From: Longimicrobium sp.
GTDB lineage: Bacteria > Gemmatimonadota > Gemmatimonadetes > Longimicrobiales > Longimicrobiaceae
Reading direction: 5' to 3'
Assembly (NCBI GenBank): GCA_030446945.1
Contig: JAUJMI010000253.1
Span: 1 to 5,734, forward strand
DNA length: 5,734 nt
Position numbers and translations under genes: made by a program. A model generated the notes under the pieces. It did not search any database. It saw only the letters and a program-made list of their open reading frames with translations, and was not told the DNA's origin. This document shows, in pieces, positions 1 through 5,730 of this stretch. Every line of letters begins with the position of its first letter. Position 1 is the stretch's first letter.

Positions 1-48
1 CCGGCGCCCGCGCCTGCACCTGCACCTGCGCCGGCCCCCACACCCACC
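1..48 (+). repeat. Low-complexity Pro-Ala coding repeat
   Basis: Alternating CCN and GCN codons, with some perfect GCACCT hexamer repeats, encode six Pro-Ala pairs and then Pro-Thr-Pro-Thr. It lies in frame with the partial gene and reads as an interdomain linker. The repeat probably extends upstream of the window, and its length may vary between strains. Confidence 0.7.
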
Positions 49-315
49 GGCCGCCCGAACCCGTTCGGCGCGAACGATCCGGGGGCAAAGGCACGGCGGC
101 TGGCGAGGGCGCTCGTCTCGGACATCGTGACGTACCATCCGGAGCGCCGCGACCAGGCGCTCGCGAACGGTACGCTCAAGCGCGAGTTCATGGAGGAAAT
201 CAAGAAGAGTTGGGAGGAGTACGTCGGCCAGGTCGGCCCGGAGATCTCGCGCGGCACGCCGCACTTCCGCGATGCTTTGAACGAGATCCTGGCCAAGGGT
301 CAGGCGGTGTTCTAA
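1..315 (+). CDS. C-terminal part of a protein with a Pro/Ala linker and a helical C-terminal domain (5' end outside window)
   Basis: Frame 1 is open from the first base to the TAA at 313-315, giving 104 residues of a gene that starts upstream. The first ~16 residues are almost entirely Pro-Ala/Pro-Thr dipeptides, typical of a flexible linker. A compact charged domain follows (about residues 20-104). It contains the segments NPFGANDPGAKARRLARAL and SDIVTYHPERRDQAL, then an acidic/basic helix with KKSWEEYVGQVG, and ends in LNEILAKGQAVF. I recall similar C-terminal domains in proteins annotated as zinc-ribbon (MJ0042-type) proteins of Gemmatimonadota and delta-proteobacteria-like groups. In those an N-terminal Cys4 ribbon precedes a proline-rich linker, but that N-terminus is not visible here, so the assignment is inference. 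No transmembrane segment is visible. An internal GTG at 127 could open a 62-residue frame, but the uninterrupted reading frame upstream makes it an internal codon. Specific function unknown. Confidence 0.72.
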   Translation, partial: PAPAPAPAPAPAPTPTGRPNPFGANDPGAKARRLARALVSDIVTYHPERRDQALANGTLKREFMEEIKKSWEEYVGQVGPEISRGTPHFRDALNEILAKGQAVF

Positions 316-417
316 CTGCAATCTCACAGAGAGACAGGGAGGGTACGGAAAGAACGGCAGAAGGGGTTCTCTGCGTCTTGCGGTTTCCTCCGTGCTCTCT
401 GTGTGATTGCTGCAGTT
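314..417. repeat. Long imperfect inverted repeat (hairpin element), possibly interspersed and/or a transcription end
   Basis: The left arm begins AACTGCAATCTCACAGAGAG at 314, within the upstream stop codon. The right arm ends CTCTCTGTGTGATTGCTGCAG then TT at 417. Reverse-complementing the right arm matches the left over about 20 bases with a 3-base insertion and one mismatch. Weaker pairing continues inward (CAGGGAGG against CCTCCGTG). An apical hairpin pairs GCAGAA (357-362) with TTCTCTGC (367-374) around GGGG. The CACAGAGAG / CTCTCTGTGTGA style resembles intergenic repeats I have seen in Longimicrobium and some other high-GC environmental genomes, but copy number cannot be judged from one window. 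It has no ORF and no transposase, so it is at most a non-autonomous element. By position it could fold at the 3' end of the upstream mRNA and act as a terminator or stabiliser, although no clear T-run follows it. Confidence 0.72.
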
Positions 418-422
418 GGATG

Positions 423-452
423 CTGGCAGGGAGGCACTCCGCCGGTTATATT
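423..452 (+). promoter_or_regulatory. Candidate sigma70-type promoter for the prfB operon
   Basis: CTGGCA at 423-428 matches the TTGACA -35 consensus at four of six positions. TATATT at 447-452 matches TATAAT at five of six. The spacer is 18 bases. The -10 sits in GGTTATATTTC, one of the very few AT-rich patches in the window, just downstream of the inverted repeat and about 70 bases before prfB. Transcription would start near 459-460 and give a leader of about 65 bases. No other promoter-like site stands out in the downstream operon, where genes overlap. This is a consensus match by eye only. Confidence 0.42.
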
Positions 453-477
453 TCGGGGACGCGAAAACCGCGAACCT

Positions 478-500
478 GGGCCGTCCCAGCCGGACGGCCC
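478..500 (+). promoter_or_regulatory. Perfect 9-bp GC hairpin in the prfB leader
   Basis: GGGCCGTCC (478-486) pairs perfectly with GGACGGCCC (492-500) around the five-base loop CAGCC. It lies between the candidate promoter and the ribosome-binding site, ending 18 bases before the AGGGG at 519. The following TTGTCGTTGCTGT is only weakly T-rich, so a classical intrinsic terminator or attenuator is possible but poorly supported. Other roles could be mRNA 5'-end protection or binding of a regulator. It would be in the transcribed leader only if the upstream promoter is used. Confidence 0.5.
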
Positions 501-518
501 TTGTCGTTGCTGTCAGAT

Positions 519-535
519 AGGGGATGATGATGATG
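519..535 (+). promoter_or_regulatory. prfB ribosome-binding site and four tandem ATG start codons
   Basis: AGGGG at 519-523 is the only Shine-Dalgarno-like run upstream of prfB. It directly abuts the first of four consecutive in-frame ATGs (524, 527, 530 and 533). A run only 0 bases from the first ATG is too close, whereas it is 6 bases from the third and 9 from the fourth. Initiation is therefore more likely at 530 or 533, although 524 is the longest frame. The protein would change only by one to three N-terminal Met residues. Confidence 0.6.
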
Positions 536-1640
536 GAAGAGCTGCGTACCGCCCTCGGCGCCCACCGCGACCGGCTCGAAGAGCTAAGGGGGTTCCTTTG
601 ACATCCCTGCCAAGCAGGAGAAGCTGAGCTCCCTCGAAGCCCGCATGGGCGACCCCTCGTTCTGGAACGACCAGGCGAAGGCGCGCGAGGTGATCGACGA
701 GGCGAACAAGGTCAAGCAGTGGGTGGCGCCGTGGGCCGGGCTCACCGCCCGCGCGGCCGACGCCGCCGAGATGCTGGACCTGTTGGAGGTGGAGGAGGAC
801 CCCGGGATGCTGGCGGAGGTCACCGCCGAGATCGAGCGGATCGGCAGCGAGCTGGCCGACCTGGAGCTGCGCAACATGCTCCAGGGGCCGGACGACCACC
901 GCGACGCGCTCGTGACGCTGCAGTCCGGCGCCGGCGGCACCGAGTCGCAGGACTGGGCGGAGATGCTGCTGCGCATGTACAGCCGCTGGGCCGAGCGCCA
1001 CGGCTTCGAGGTGGAGCTCCTGGACCAGCAGGAGGGCGAGGAGGCGGGGATCAAGTCCGCCACGCTGGAGGTGCGCGGCGAGTACGCGTACGGCTACCTC
1101 CGCGCCGAGCGCGGCGTGCACCGACTGGTGCGCATATCGCCCTTCGACTCGCAGGCGCGGCGGCACACCTCGTTCGCCTCGGTGTTCGTGTACCCGGCCG
1201 TCGACGACACCATCGAGATCGAGGTGCGCGAGGAGGACATCGAGATGGACGTGTTCCGCGCGTCCGGGGCCGGCGGGCAGCACGTCAACAAGACGTCCTC
1301 CGCGGTGCGGCTGCGGCACCTTCCCAGCGGCATCGTGGTGGAGTGCCAGCAGGAGCGCTCGCAGCACAAGAACCGCGCCACCGCCATGAAGATGCTCAAG
1401 GCGCGCCTCTACCAGGCCGCGCTGGAGGAGCAGGAGAAGGAGAAGGCGAAGCTGGAGTCCACCAAGACGGACATCGGCTTCGGAAGCCAGATCCGCTCCT
1501 ACGTCTTTCAGCCGTACACCATGGTCAACGACCACCGCACGGAGCTCAAGCTGCCGGACGTGGGCAAGGTGATGGACGGCGACGTGGACCCGTTCATCAA
1601 CGCGTACCTGCGGGAGTTCGGGGGAGAGAAGCAGCTATGA
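524..1640 (+). CDS. prfB: Peptide chain release factor 2 (RF2), made by +1 programmed frameshift
   Basis: RF2 recognises UGA and UAA stop codons in the ribosomal A site and triggers hydrolysis of the finished peptide. Translation starts at the ATG cluster 524-535, reads 25 codons to CTT at 596-598, meets in-frame TGA at 599-601, and shifts +1 so that GAC (600-602) is decoded and the frame runs to TGA at 1638-1640. Joined product: 371 residues from the first ATG, 368 from the fourth. E. coli RF2 has 365. The stop-recognition tripeptide SPF is at 205-207 within RLVRISPFDSQARRHTSF. The catalytic GGQ is at 250-252 within RASGAGGQHVNKTSSAVR, with Ala at the position equivalent to residue 246, where E. 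coli K-12 has Thr. SPF, rather than RF1's PxT, separates it from prfA. The stop overlaps the lysS start by 4 bases, and prfB-lysS adjacency is known in E. coli. A single-frame annotation starting at ATG 645 would lose the first 40 residues. Confidence 0.97.
587..602 (+). promoter_or_regulatory. prfB +1 programmed ribosomal frameshift site
   Basis: The 0-frame codons are AGG GGG TTC CTT TGA followed by C. The internal Shine-Dalgarno AGGGGG (587-592), slippery CTT (596-598), stop TGA (599-601) and disfavoured following C have the same order and spacing as in E. coli prfB (AGG GGG TAT CTT TGA C). The encoded peptide is LRGFL then D, against LRGYL then D in E. coli. The preceding CTA and AGG codons are rare in a genome this GC-rich, consistent with selection for the signal. 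Low RF2 makes termination at TGA slow and favours the shift, so RF2 limits its own synthesis. Confidence 0.96.
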
Positions 1641-3181
1641 GCGAGCCGGTAGCCACGCCGGAAGGCGGCGAGCGCATCGTCGCCGAGCGGATGGAAAAGC
1701 TCCATGCCCTGCGCGAGCGGGGGGTGGAGCCGTTCGCATACGGGTACGATCCGACCCACTCCGCCGCGGACGCCCGCGCGCTGTTCGAGGTGTGGGAGGG
1801 TGAGGCCCACGAGGGGGACGGCCCCGCGGAGCCCGTGCGGGTGGCGGGGCGCGTGGTGGCCAAGCGGGTGATGGGGAAGAGCACCTTCGTCCATCTGGCC
1901 GACCGCACAGGGCGCATCCAGCTCTACCTGCGCGTCAACGACCTGGTCGACACGTACCCGCTCCTCGACCTGATCGACCTCAGCGACTGGCTGGGCGCCG
2001 AGGGGACGCTCTTCCGCACGCGCACCGGCGAGGTGTCGCTGCGCGTGACGTCGTTCAGCCTCCTCGCCAAGGCGATCCGCCCGCTGCCGCTGGGGAAGGA
2101 GGAGGTCGACCCCGAGACGGGGGAGCGGCGCGTCTACTCGGGGTTCAGCGACGTGGAGGGGCGTTACCGGCAGCGCTACGCGGACCTCGCGGTGAATCCC
2201 GAGGTGCGCGACGTCTTCGTGCTGCGCGCGCGGGTGAACGGCGCTCTGCGGCGCTTCCTGGACGCGCGGGGCTTCGTGGAGGTGGAGACGCCGGTGCTGC
2301 AGCCGCTGTACGGCGGCGCCGCGGCGCGCCCCTTCACCACGCACCACAACGCGCTGGACATGCGGCTCTTCCTGCGCATCGCCGTGGAGCTGTACCTCAA
2401 GCGGCTGATCGTGGGCGGGATGGAGCGCGTGTACGAGATGTCCAAGAACTTCCGCAACGAGGGGCTGAGCCGCTTCCACAACCCCGAGTTCACCATGCTG
2501 GAGTTCTACGCCGCGTACCTCGATTACGAGGGGGTGATGCGGCTCACCGAGGAGATGCTCGGGTACGTGGTGGAGACGGTGACCGGCGGGAGCGAGGTAC
2601 GCTTCGGTGAACACACCATCAGCTTCGCGGCTCCGTACCGGAAACTGACCATGTACGACGCACTCCGCGAGCTCGGCGGTGTAGACGTGGAGGCGATGAC
2701 GGACGAGGAGATGGCGGAGCGGGTGCGGACACAGGGCGTGGCGCCGGCCGAGGTGGCGAAGATGGGGCGGGGGAAGCTGATCGACGAGCTCTTCGGCGAG
2801 CTGGTGGAGCCGCAGCTGATCCAGCCCACCTTCATCACCGACTACCCTCGCGAGATGTCGCCGCTGGCGAAGCCCAAGCGCGGCAACCCGGAGCTGACCG
2901 AGCGCTTCGAGTTGATGGTGGCGGGCAAGGAGCTGTGCAACGCGTACAGCGAGCTCAACGACCCGATCGACCAGCGCGGCCGCTTCGAGGCACAGGAGCG
3001 CCTCGCCAGCGCCGGCGACGAGGAGGCGCCGCCGATCGACGACGACTTCATTCGCGCGCTGGAGTACGGGATGCCGCCCACCGGCGGCTTCGGGATGGGA
3101 GTGGACCGCCTGGTGATGATCCTGGCCGGGCAGCCGTCCATCCGTGACGTGATTCTCTTCCCCACCATGAGGCCGGAGTGA
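1637..3181 (+). CDS. lysS: Lysyl-tRNA synthetase, class II
   Basis: This 514-residue cytoplasmic enzyme charges tRNA-Lys with lysine using ATP. An N-terminal OB-fold anticodon-binding domain spans roughly 67-145 (VRVAGRVVAKRVMGKSTFVHL). The class II catalytic core shows motif 1 around RGFVEVETPVLQP (211-223), GGAAARPF (226-233), motif 2 FRNEGLSRFHNPEFTMLEFY (272-291, Arg273), and motif 3 GMPPTGGFGMGVDRLVMIL (478-496, Arg491). Length fits the bacterial family (E. coli LysS is 505). Between PLP (149-151) and RYRQRY (176-181) there are 24 residues, 13 more than in E. coli. With VYEMSKNFRNEG and IAVELYLKRL, this resembles Bacteroidota LysS as I recall it. ATG 1637 is preceded by GGGGAG at 1621-1626 (10-base gap) and overlaps the prfB stop by 4 bases (ATGA). 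The same frame stays open far upstream, but that stretch is a shadow of prfB. The stop overlaps the lolC start by 4 bases. Confidence 0.97.
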   Translation: MSEPVATPEGGERIVAERMEKLHALRERGVEPFAYGYDPTHSAADARALFEVWEGEAHEGDGPAEPVRVAGRVVAKRVMGKSTFVHLADRTGRIQLYLRVNDLVDTYPLLDLIDLSDWLGAEGTLFRTRTGEVSLRVTSFSLLAKAIRPLPLGKEEVDPETGERRVYSGFSDVEGRYRQRYADLAVNPEVRDVFVLRARVNGALRRFLDARGFVEVETPVLQPLYGGAAARPFTTHHNALDMRLFLRIAVELYLKRLIVGGMERVYEMSKNFRNEGLSRFHNPEFTMLEFYAAYLDYEGVMRLTEEMLGYVVETVTGGSEVRFGEHTISFAAPYRKLTMYDALRELGGVDVEAMTDEEMAERVRTQGVAPAEVAKMGRGKLIDELFGELVEPQLIQPTFITDYPREMSPLAKPKRGNPELTERFELMVAGKELCNAYSELNDPIDQRGRFEAQERLASAGDEEAPPIDDDFIRALEYGMPPTGGFGMGVDRLVMILAGQPSIRDVILFPTMRPE

Positions 3182-4446
3182 GCAGAGAGACGGCGCAGGG
3201 CGGGTCGGGGCTGGACTGGTTCATCGGGCGGCGCTACCTGGCGTCGCGCCGCGGCACCCGCTTCCTCTCGCTCATCACGCTGATCGCCATCGGCGGTGTG
3301 TCCGTGGGCGTGATGGCGCTGATCACCGTAATCGCCGTGATGACGGGCTTGCAGAACGACCTCAGGAACAAGATCCTGGGCGTCAACCCGCACATCTGGG
3401 TGATGACGTACGGCGAGGCGATGCGGATGGACGAGTGGCCGCAGGTGCTGGCCCGCGTCCGCCGCATCCCCAACGTGGTGGCCGCCGCCCCCTTTGTGCA
3501 CACGGAGCTGGGGCTGCGCAACCGCGCCGGCTACTCCGAGGCCGCCATCCTGCGCGGGATCGATCCCGGGGGGAGCGGCGCCACGGTGACGGCCATCACC
3601 GACTCGCTGCGCAAAGGCGGGCTCCTGTCGAAGCCTACCCGCACGGGGCTGCCGCCGCTGGTGCTGGGCGCGCGGCTGGCGGAGCGCGCCAACATCCTGG
3701 AGGGGGACACGGTCACGCTGATCTCCTTCCAGGCGGGCTCGGTGAGCCCCATGGGCGGCCTGATTCCGAAGCTCAAGTATTTCGAGGTGGTGGGGAAGTT
3801 CCAGACGGGGATGTACGAGTACGACAACAAGTTCATGTACACCAACGTCCGCTCCGCGCAGGAGCTGGCGAATCTGGGCACCGCCGTCACGGGAATCGAG
3901 GTGCGCGTCCCGGATCCCAACGAGGCCACCGAGGTCGGAAACCAGATCACCCGCGCGCTGGGGGTGCCCTACCGCACCGACGACTGGAAGACGATGAACG
4001 GCGCCCTCTTCTCCGCCCTCAAGCTGGAGAAGCTGGCGATGACCATCATCCTCCTGCTGATCGTGGTGGTGGCGGCGTTCAACATCGTCTCCACGCTGGT
4101 GATGGTGGTGACGGACAAGACGCGCGAGATCGGGATCCTGAAGAGCATGGGGATGACGGCACGACGCATCCTGCGCATCTTCATCATGCAGGGGCTGGTG
4201 ATCGGCGTGGTGGGATCGCTCCTGGGTACGGCGGGCGGGGTGCTGCTTACCTGGATCATCGACCGCTACGAGCTGATCAAGATCCCCGGCGACATCTACT
4301 TCGTCAGCAGCCTCCCCGTGGCCTACGACCCGGTGGACCTGGCGACCATCGTCGCGAGCACCATCCTGATCTCCTTCGTTGCCACCATCTACCCGGCGCT
4401 GCAGGCCGCGCGGCTGGCGCCGGTGGAGGCGATCCGCCATGAGTAG
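3178..4446 (+). CDS. lolC: Lipoprotein-releasing ABC transporter permease, LolC/E family (hook-bearing, possibly LolF-like)
   Basis: This 422-residue inner-membrane protein is predicted to extract mature lipoproteins from the membrane and pass them to LolA, powered by LolD. FIGRRYL (15-21) aligns with the LolC N-terminus. Membrane segments appear at about 31-57, 286-312, 336-361 and 388-406, with a large periplasmic domain at ~58-283, the family's four-helix layout. SPMGGLIPKLKYF (190-202) aligns with the E. coli LolC 'hook' (TPMGRIPSQRLF), which contacts LolA. AAFNIVSTLVMVVTDK and the REIGILKSMGMTARRI coupling region (316-331), then ATIYPALQAARLAPVEAIRHE-type ending, are family hallmarks. 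No second permease gene lies here, so it may act as a homodimer (LolF-type) or pair with LolE encoded elsewhere. The start is GTG at 3178 (GTGA overlap with the lysS stop), with GAGG at 3169-3172 spaced 5 bases. The end overlaps lolD by 8 bases. Confidence 0.93.
   Translation: MSRETAQGGSGLDWFIGRRYLASRRGTRFLSLITLIAIGGVSVGVMALITVIAVMTGLQNDLRNKILGVNPHIWVMTYGEAMRMDEWPQVLARVRRIPNVVAAAPFVHTELGLRNRAGYSEAAILRGIDPGGSGATVTAITDSLRKGGLLSKPTRTGLPPLVLGARLAERANILEGDTVTLISFQAGSVSPMGGLIPKLKYFEVVGKFQTGMYEYDNKFMYTNVRSAQELANLGTAVTGIEVRVPDPNEATEVGNQITRALGVPYRTDDWKTMNGALFSALKLEKLAMTIILLLIVVVAAFNIVSTLVMVVTDKTREIGILKSMGMTARRILRIFIMQGLVIGVVGSLLGTAGGVLLTWIIDRYELIKIPGDIYFVSSLPVAYDPVDLATIVASTILISFVATIYPALQAARLAPVEAIRHE
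4425..4429 (+). promoter_or_regulatory. Ribosome-binding site that fixes the lolD start
   Basis: GGAGG lies within the lolC 3' end, 9 bases before ATG 4439. It supports that ATG over an upstream in-frame ATG at 4379, which would add 20 Arg/Pro-rich residues that read like a shadow of lolC. Confidence 0.75.
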
Positions 4447-5203
4447 CCCGGCCGAGGCCTGGGATCGGCTGGTGCCGCCCGCCCCGGCCGAGGTGCCGGC
4501 GCTCTCCGCCCGCGGCGTGCACAAGCACTACGTGGGCGGCGACGGCGGGCGCATCCGCGTGCTGGACGGCGTGGATCTTGACGTCAACCGCGGCGAGTCG
4601 GTCTCCATCATCGGGCAGAGCGGGACGGGCAAGTCCACCCTGCTGCACGTGCTGGGCGCGCTCGACCGGCCGGAGGCGGGGCAGGTGCGGGTGGGCGGTC
4701 AGGAGGTGGGGAAGCTCTCGGAGGACGCGCTGGCCTACCTGCGCAACCGCAGCGTCGGCTTCGTCTTCCAGTTCCACCACCTGCTGCGCGAGTTCACGGC
4801 GCTGGAGAACGTGATGATGCCGCAGCAGATCGCCGGCACCTCGCCGCGCGCGGCGCGCGACCGCGCTCGCGAGCTGCTGGAGTCGGTGGGGCTGGGTTCG
4901 CGGTTGGACCACACGCCCGCGCGCCTTTCCGGCGGCGAGCAGCAGCGCGTGGCGGTGGCGCGCGCGCTGGCCAACCGCCCCCTGGTGCTGCTGGCCGACG
5001 AGCCCTCCGGCAACCTGGACCCGGAAACGAGCGAGCGGCTGCACGACCTGCTCTTCGGCGTGAGCGAGGAGCAGGGCGCGGCGATGGTGCTGGTGACGCA
5101 CGACCTGGGGCTCGCGGCGCGGGCAGGGCGCGTGCTGCGCCTTCACGGCGGCCACCTGGTGCTCGCGCGGCCCGACGCCGCCGGCCCCGAACCCGCGGAA
5201 TGA
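4439..5203 (+). CDS. lolD: Lipoprotein-releasing ABC transporter ATP-binding protein LolD
   Basis: This 254-residue cytoplasmic ATPase drives the LolC/E permease encoded just upstream. Visible motifs: Walker A GQSGTGKST (59-67), Q-loop Gln111, ABC signature LSGGEQQR (163-170), Walker B VLLADEP (Asp187, Glu188), D-loop GNLD (191-194) and H-loop His221 in VTHDL. The segment VFQFHHLLREFTALENV (109-125) is close to the E. coli LolD stretch YQFHHLLPDFTALENV and is the best discriminator from related MacB/FtsE-type ATPases. The N-terminus carries about 20 extra residues with Pro/Ala (PPAPAEVPALSARGV) compared with E. coli LolD (233 residues), of unknown role. ATG 4439 overlaps the lolC stop by 8 bases and has GGAGG 9 bases upstream, suggesting coupled, balanced synthesis. 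The stop overlaps the mcsA start by 4 bases. Confidence 0.95.
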   Translation: MSSPAEAWDRLVPPAPAEVPALSARGVHKHYVGGDGGRIRVLDGVDLDVNRGESVSIIGQSGTGKSTLLHVLGALDRPEAGQVRVGGQEVGKLSEDALAYLRNRSVGFVFQFHHLLREFTALENVMMPQQIAGTSPRAARDRARELLESVGLGSRLDHTPARLSGGEQQRVAVARALANRPLVLLADEPSGNLDPETSERLHDLLFGVSEEQGAAMVLVTHDLGLAARAGRVLRLHGGHLVLARPDAAGPEPAE

Positions 5204-5730
5204 GCATGCTGTGCGACCGGTGCGGCAAGAACGAAGCTGCGATCCACCTCACGCAGATCGAGGGGACGCAGAGCACCACCCGCAACCTGTGCGAGGGGTG
5301 CGCCGAGGCTCTGGGGCTCAACCCAGGCACCTCCGCGCAGCAGGGGAGCGCCCCGTTGGCCGACTTCCTGGCGCAGATGGGCAAGGGCTTCGCCTCTTCC
5401 GAAGCGGTGACGACGGTGGGGACGTGCCCCGGGTGCGGGCTGACCATCACGGACTTCAAGAAGACGGGGCGCCTGGGGTGCGCGCGCTGCTGGACGGCGC
5501 TGGACAACTCGCTGCGGGGCCTGCTTCGCAAGCTGCACGGGGGCACGCAGCACGCGGGCAAGGTCTACCTGGCCGCCAACAACCCCGCCGCCAGCGACCG
5601 CACCGCGCGCCTCACCTCCCTGCGCCGCTCCCTCGCCAAGGCGGTGGAGGCGGAGGACTTCGAGCGCGCCGCCGCGCTCCGCGACCAGATCCGGCGGCTG
5701 GACGCCGCGGAGCAGGCGCCGGGGAGGTAG
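5200..5730 (+). CDS. mcsA: McsA-like zinc-finger, UVR-motif protein (protein-arginine kinase activator family)
   Basis: This 176-residue protein has four CxxC pairs: C5/C8, C31/C34, C76/C79 and C94/C97, enough for two zinc-binding sites. FKKTGRLGCARCW and LLRKLHGGTQHAGKVY follow (about 86-123), matching the core pattern of McsA as I know it. The C-terminus (about 137-168, including AVEAEDFERAAALRDQIR) is a UvrB/UvrC-type UVR helical hairpin, which in this family mediates protein contacts. In Bacillota, McsA activates the arginine kinase McsB, which tags proteins for ClpCP and controls CtsR. Here the kinase would have to lie beyond the window, so that function is inference; 'UvrB/UvrC motif-containing protein' is the cautious name. 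ATG 5200 overlaps the lolD stop (ATGA) and has no clear Shine-Dalgarno, so translational coupling is likely. ATG 5206 is an alternative start, two codons in. The length is typical and the cysteine set looks complete. Confidence 0.86.
   Translation: MSMLCDRCGKNEAAIHLTQIEGTQSTTRNLCEGCAEALGLNPGTSAQQGSAPLADFLAQMGKGFASSEAVTTVGTCPGCGLTITDFKKTGRLGCARCWTALDNSLRGLLRKLHGGTQHAGKVYLAANNPAASDRTARLTSLRRSLAKAVEAEDFERAAALRDQIRRLDAAEQAPGR
5721..5727 (+). promoter_or_regulatory. Possible ribosome-binding site for the next gene
   Basis: GGGGAGG at the very end of mcsA, overlapping its last codons, is a strong Shine-Dalgarno-like run. Only seven bases remain in the window after it, so a start codon just past 5734 would be well spaced. 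By analogy with mcsA operons the next gene could be mcsB, but no part of it is visible. Confidence 0.3.

Noticed and set aside
314..417. Inverted repeat as an insertion sequence or CRISPR unit
   Set aside because: No transposase, no visible target duplication, no repeat-spacer periodicity, and only ~104 bases long.
478..502. Leader hairpin as a confident intrinsic terminator
   Set aside because: The stem is strong, but the following TTGTCGTTGCTGT is not a proper T-tract, so it is kept only as a hairpin of unknown role.
599..601. In-frame TGA in prfB as a pseudogene-making mutation
   Set aside because: The surrounding bases match the known RF2 frameshift signal exactly in spacing, and the rest of the protein is intact.
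210..627. Two short + strand open frames across the intergenic gap
   Set aside because: They run across the upstream gene end, the inverted repeat, the promoter candidate and the prfB start in the wrong frame, with no family resemblance.
513..1535. 340-codon open frame on the minus strand opposite prfB
   Set aside because: Leu/Val/His/Arg-rich composition typical of the antisense of GC-rich coding DNA. It is exactly opposite a clear prfB and has no recognisable motif.
719..1636. Upstream in-frame extension of lysS (giving 820 residues)
   Set aside because: The extra 306 residues are Gly/Arg/Ala-rich shadow of prfB. ATG 1637 has a Shine-Dalgarno and the expected LysS length.
1508..2614. 368-codon minus-strand open frame opposite lysS
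   Set aside because: Low-complexity His/Leu/Val composition, fully covered by the conserved lysS frame on the other strand.
3435..4442. 335-codon + strand open frame inside lolC
   Set aside because: Gly/Arg/His-rich alternate frame of lolC without motifs.
2842..4524. 560-codon minus-strand open frame
   Set aside because: Spans antisense of lysS, lolC and the start of lolD. It is His/Arg/Asp-rich with no domain and is a GC-bias artefact.
4304..5561. Minus-strand open frames opposite lolD and mcsA
   Set aside because: Arg/Ala/Pro-rich shadow translations. The + strand frames carry complete ABC and zinc-finger motifs.
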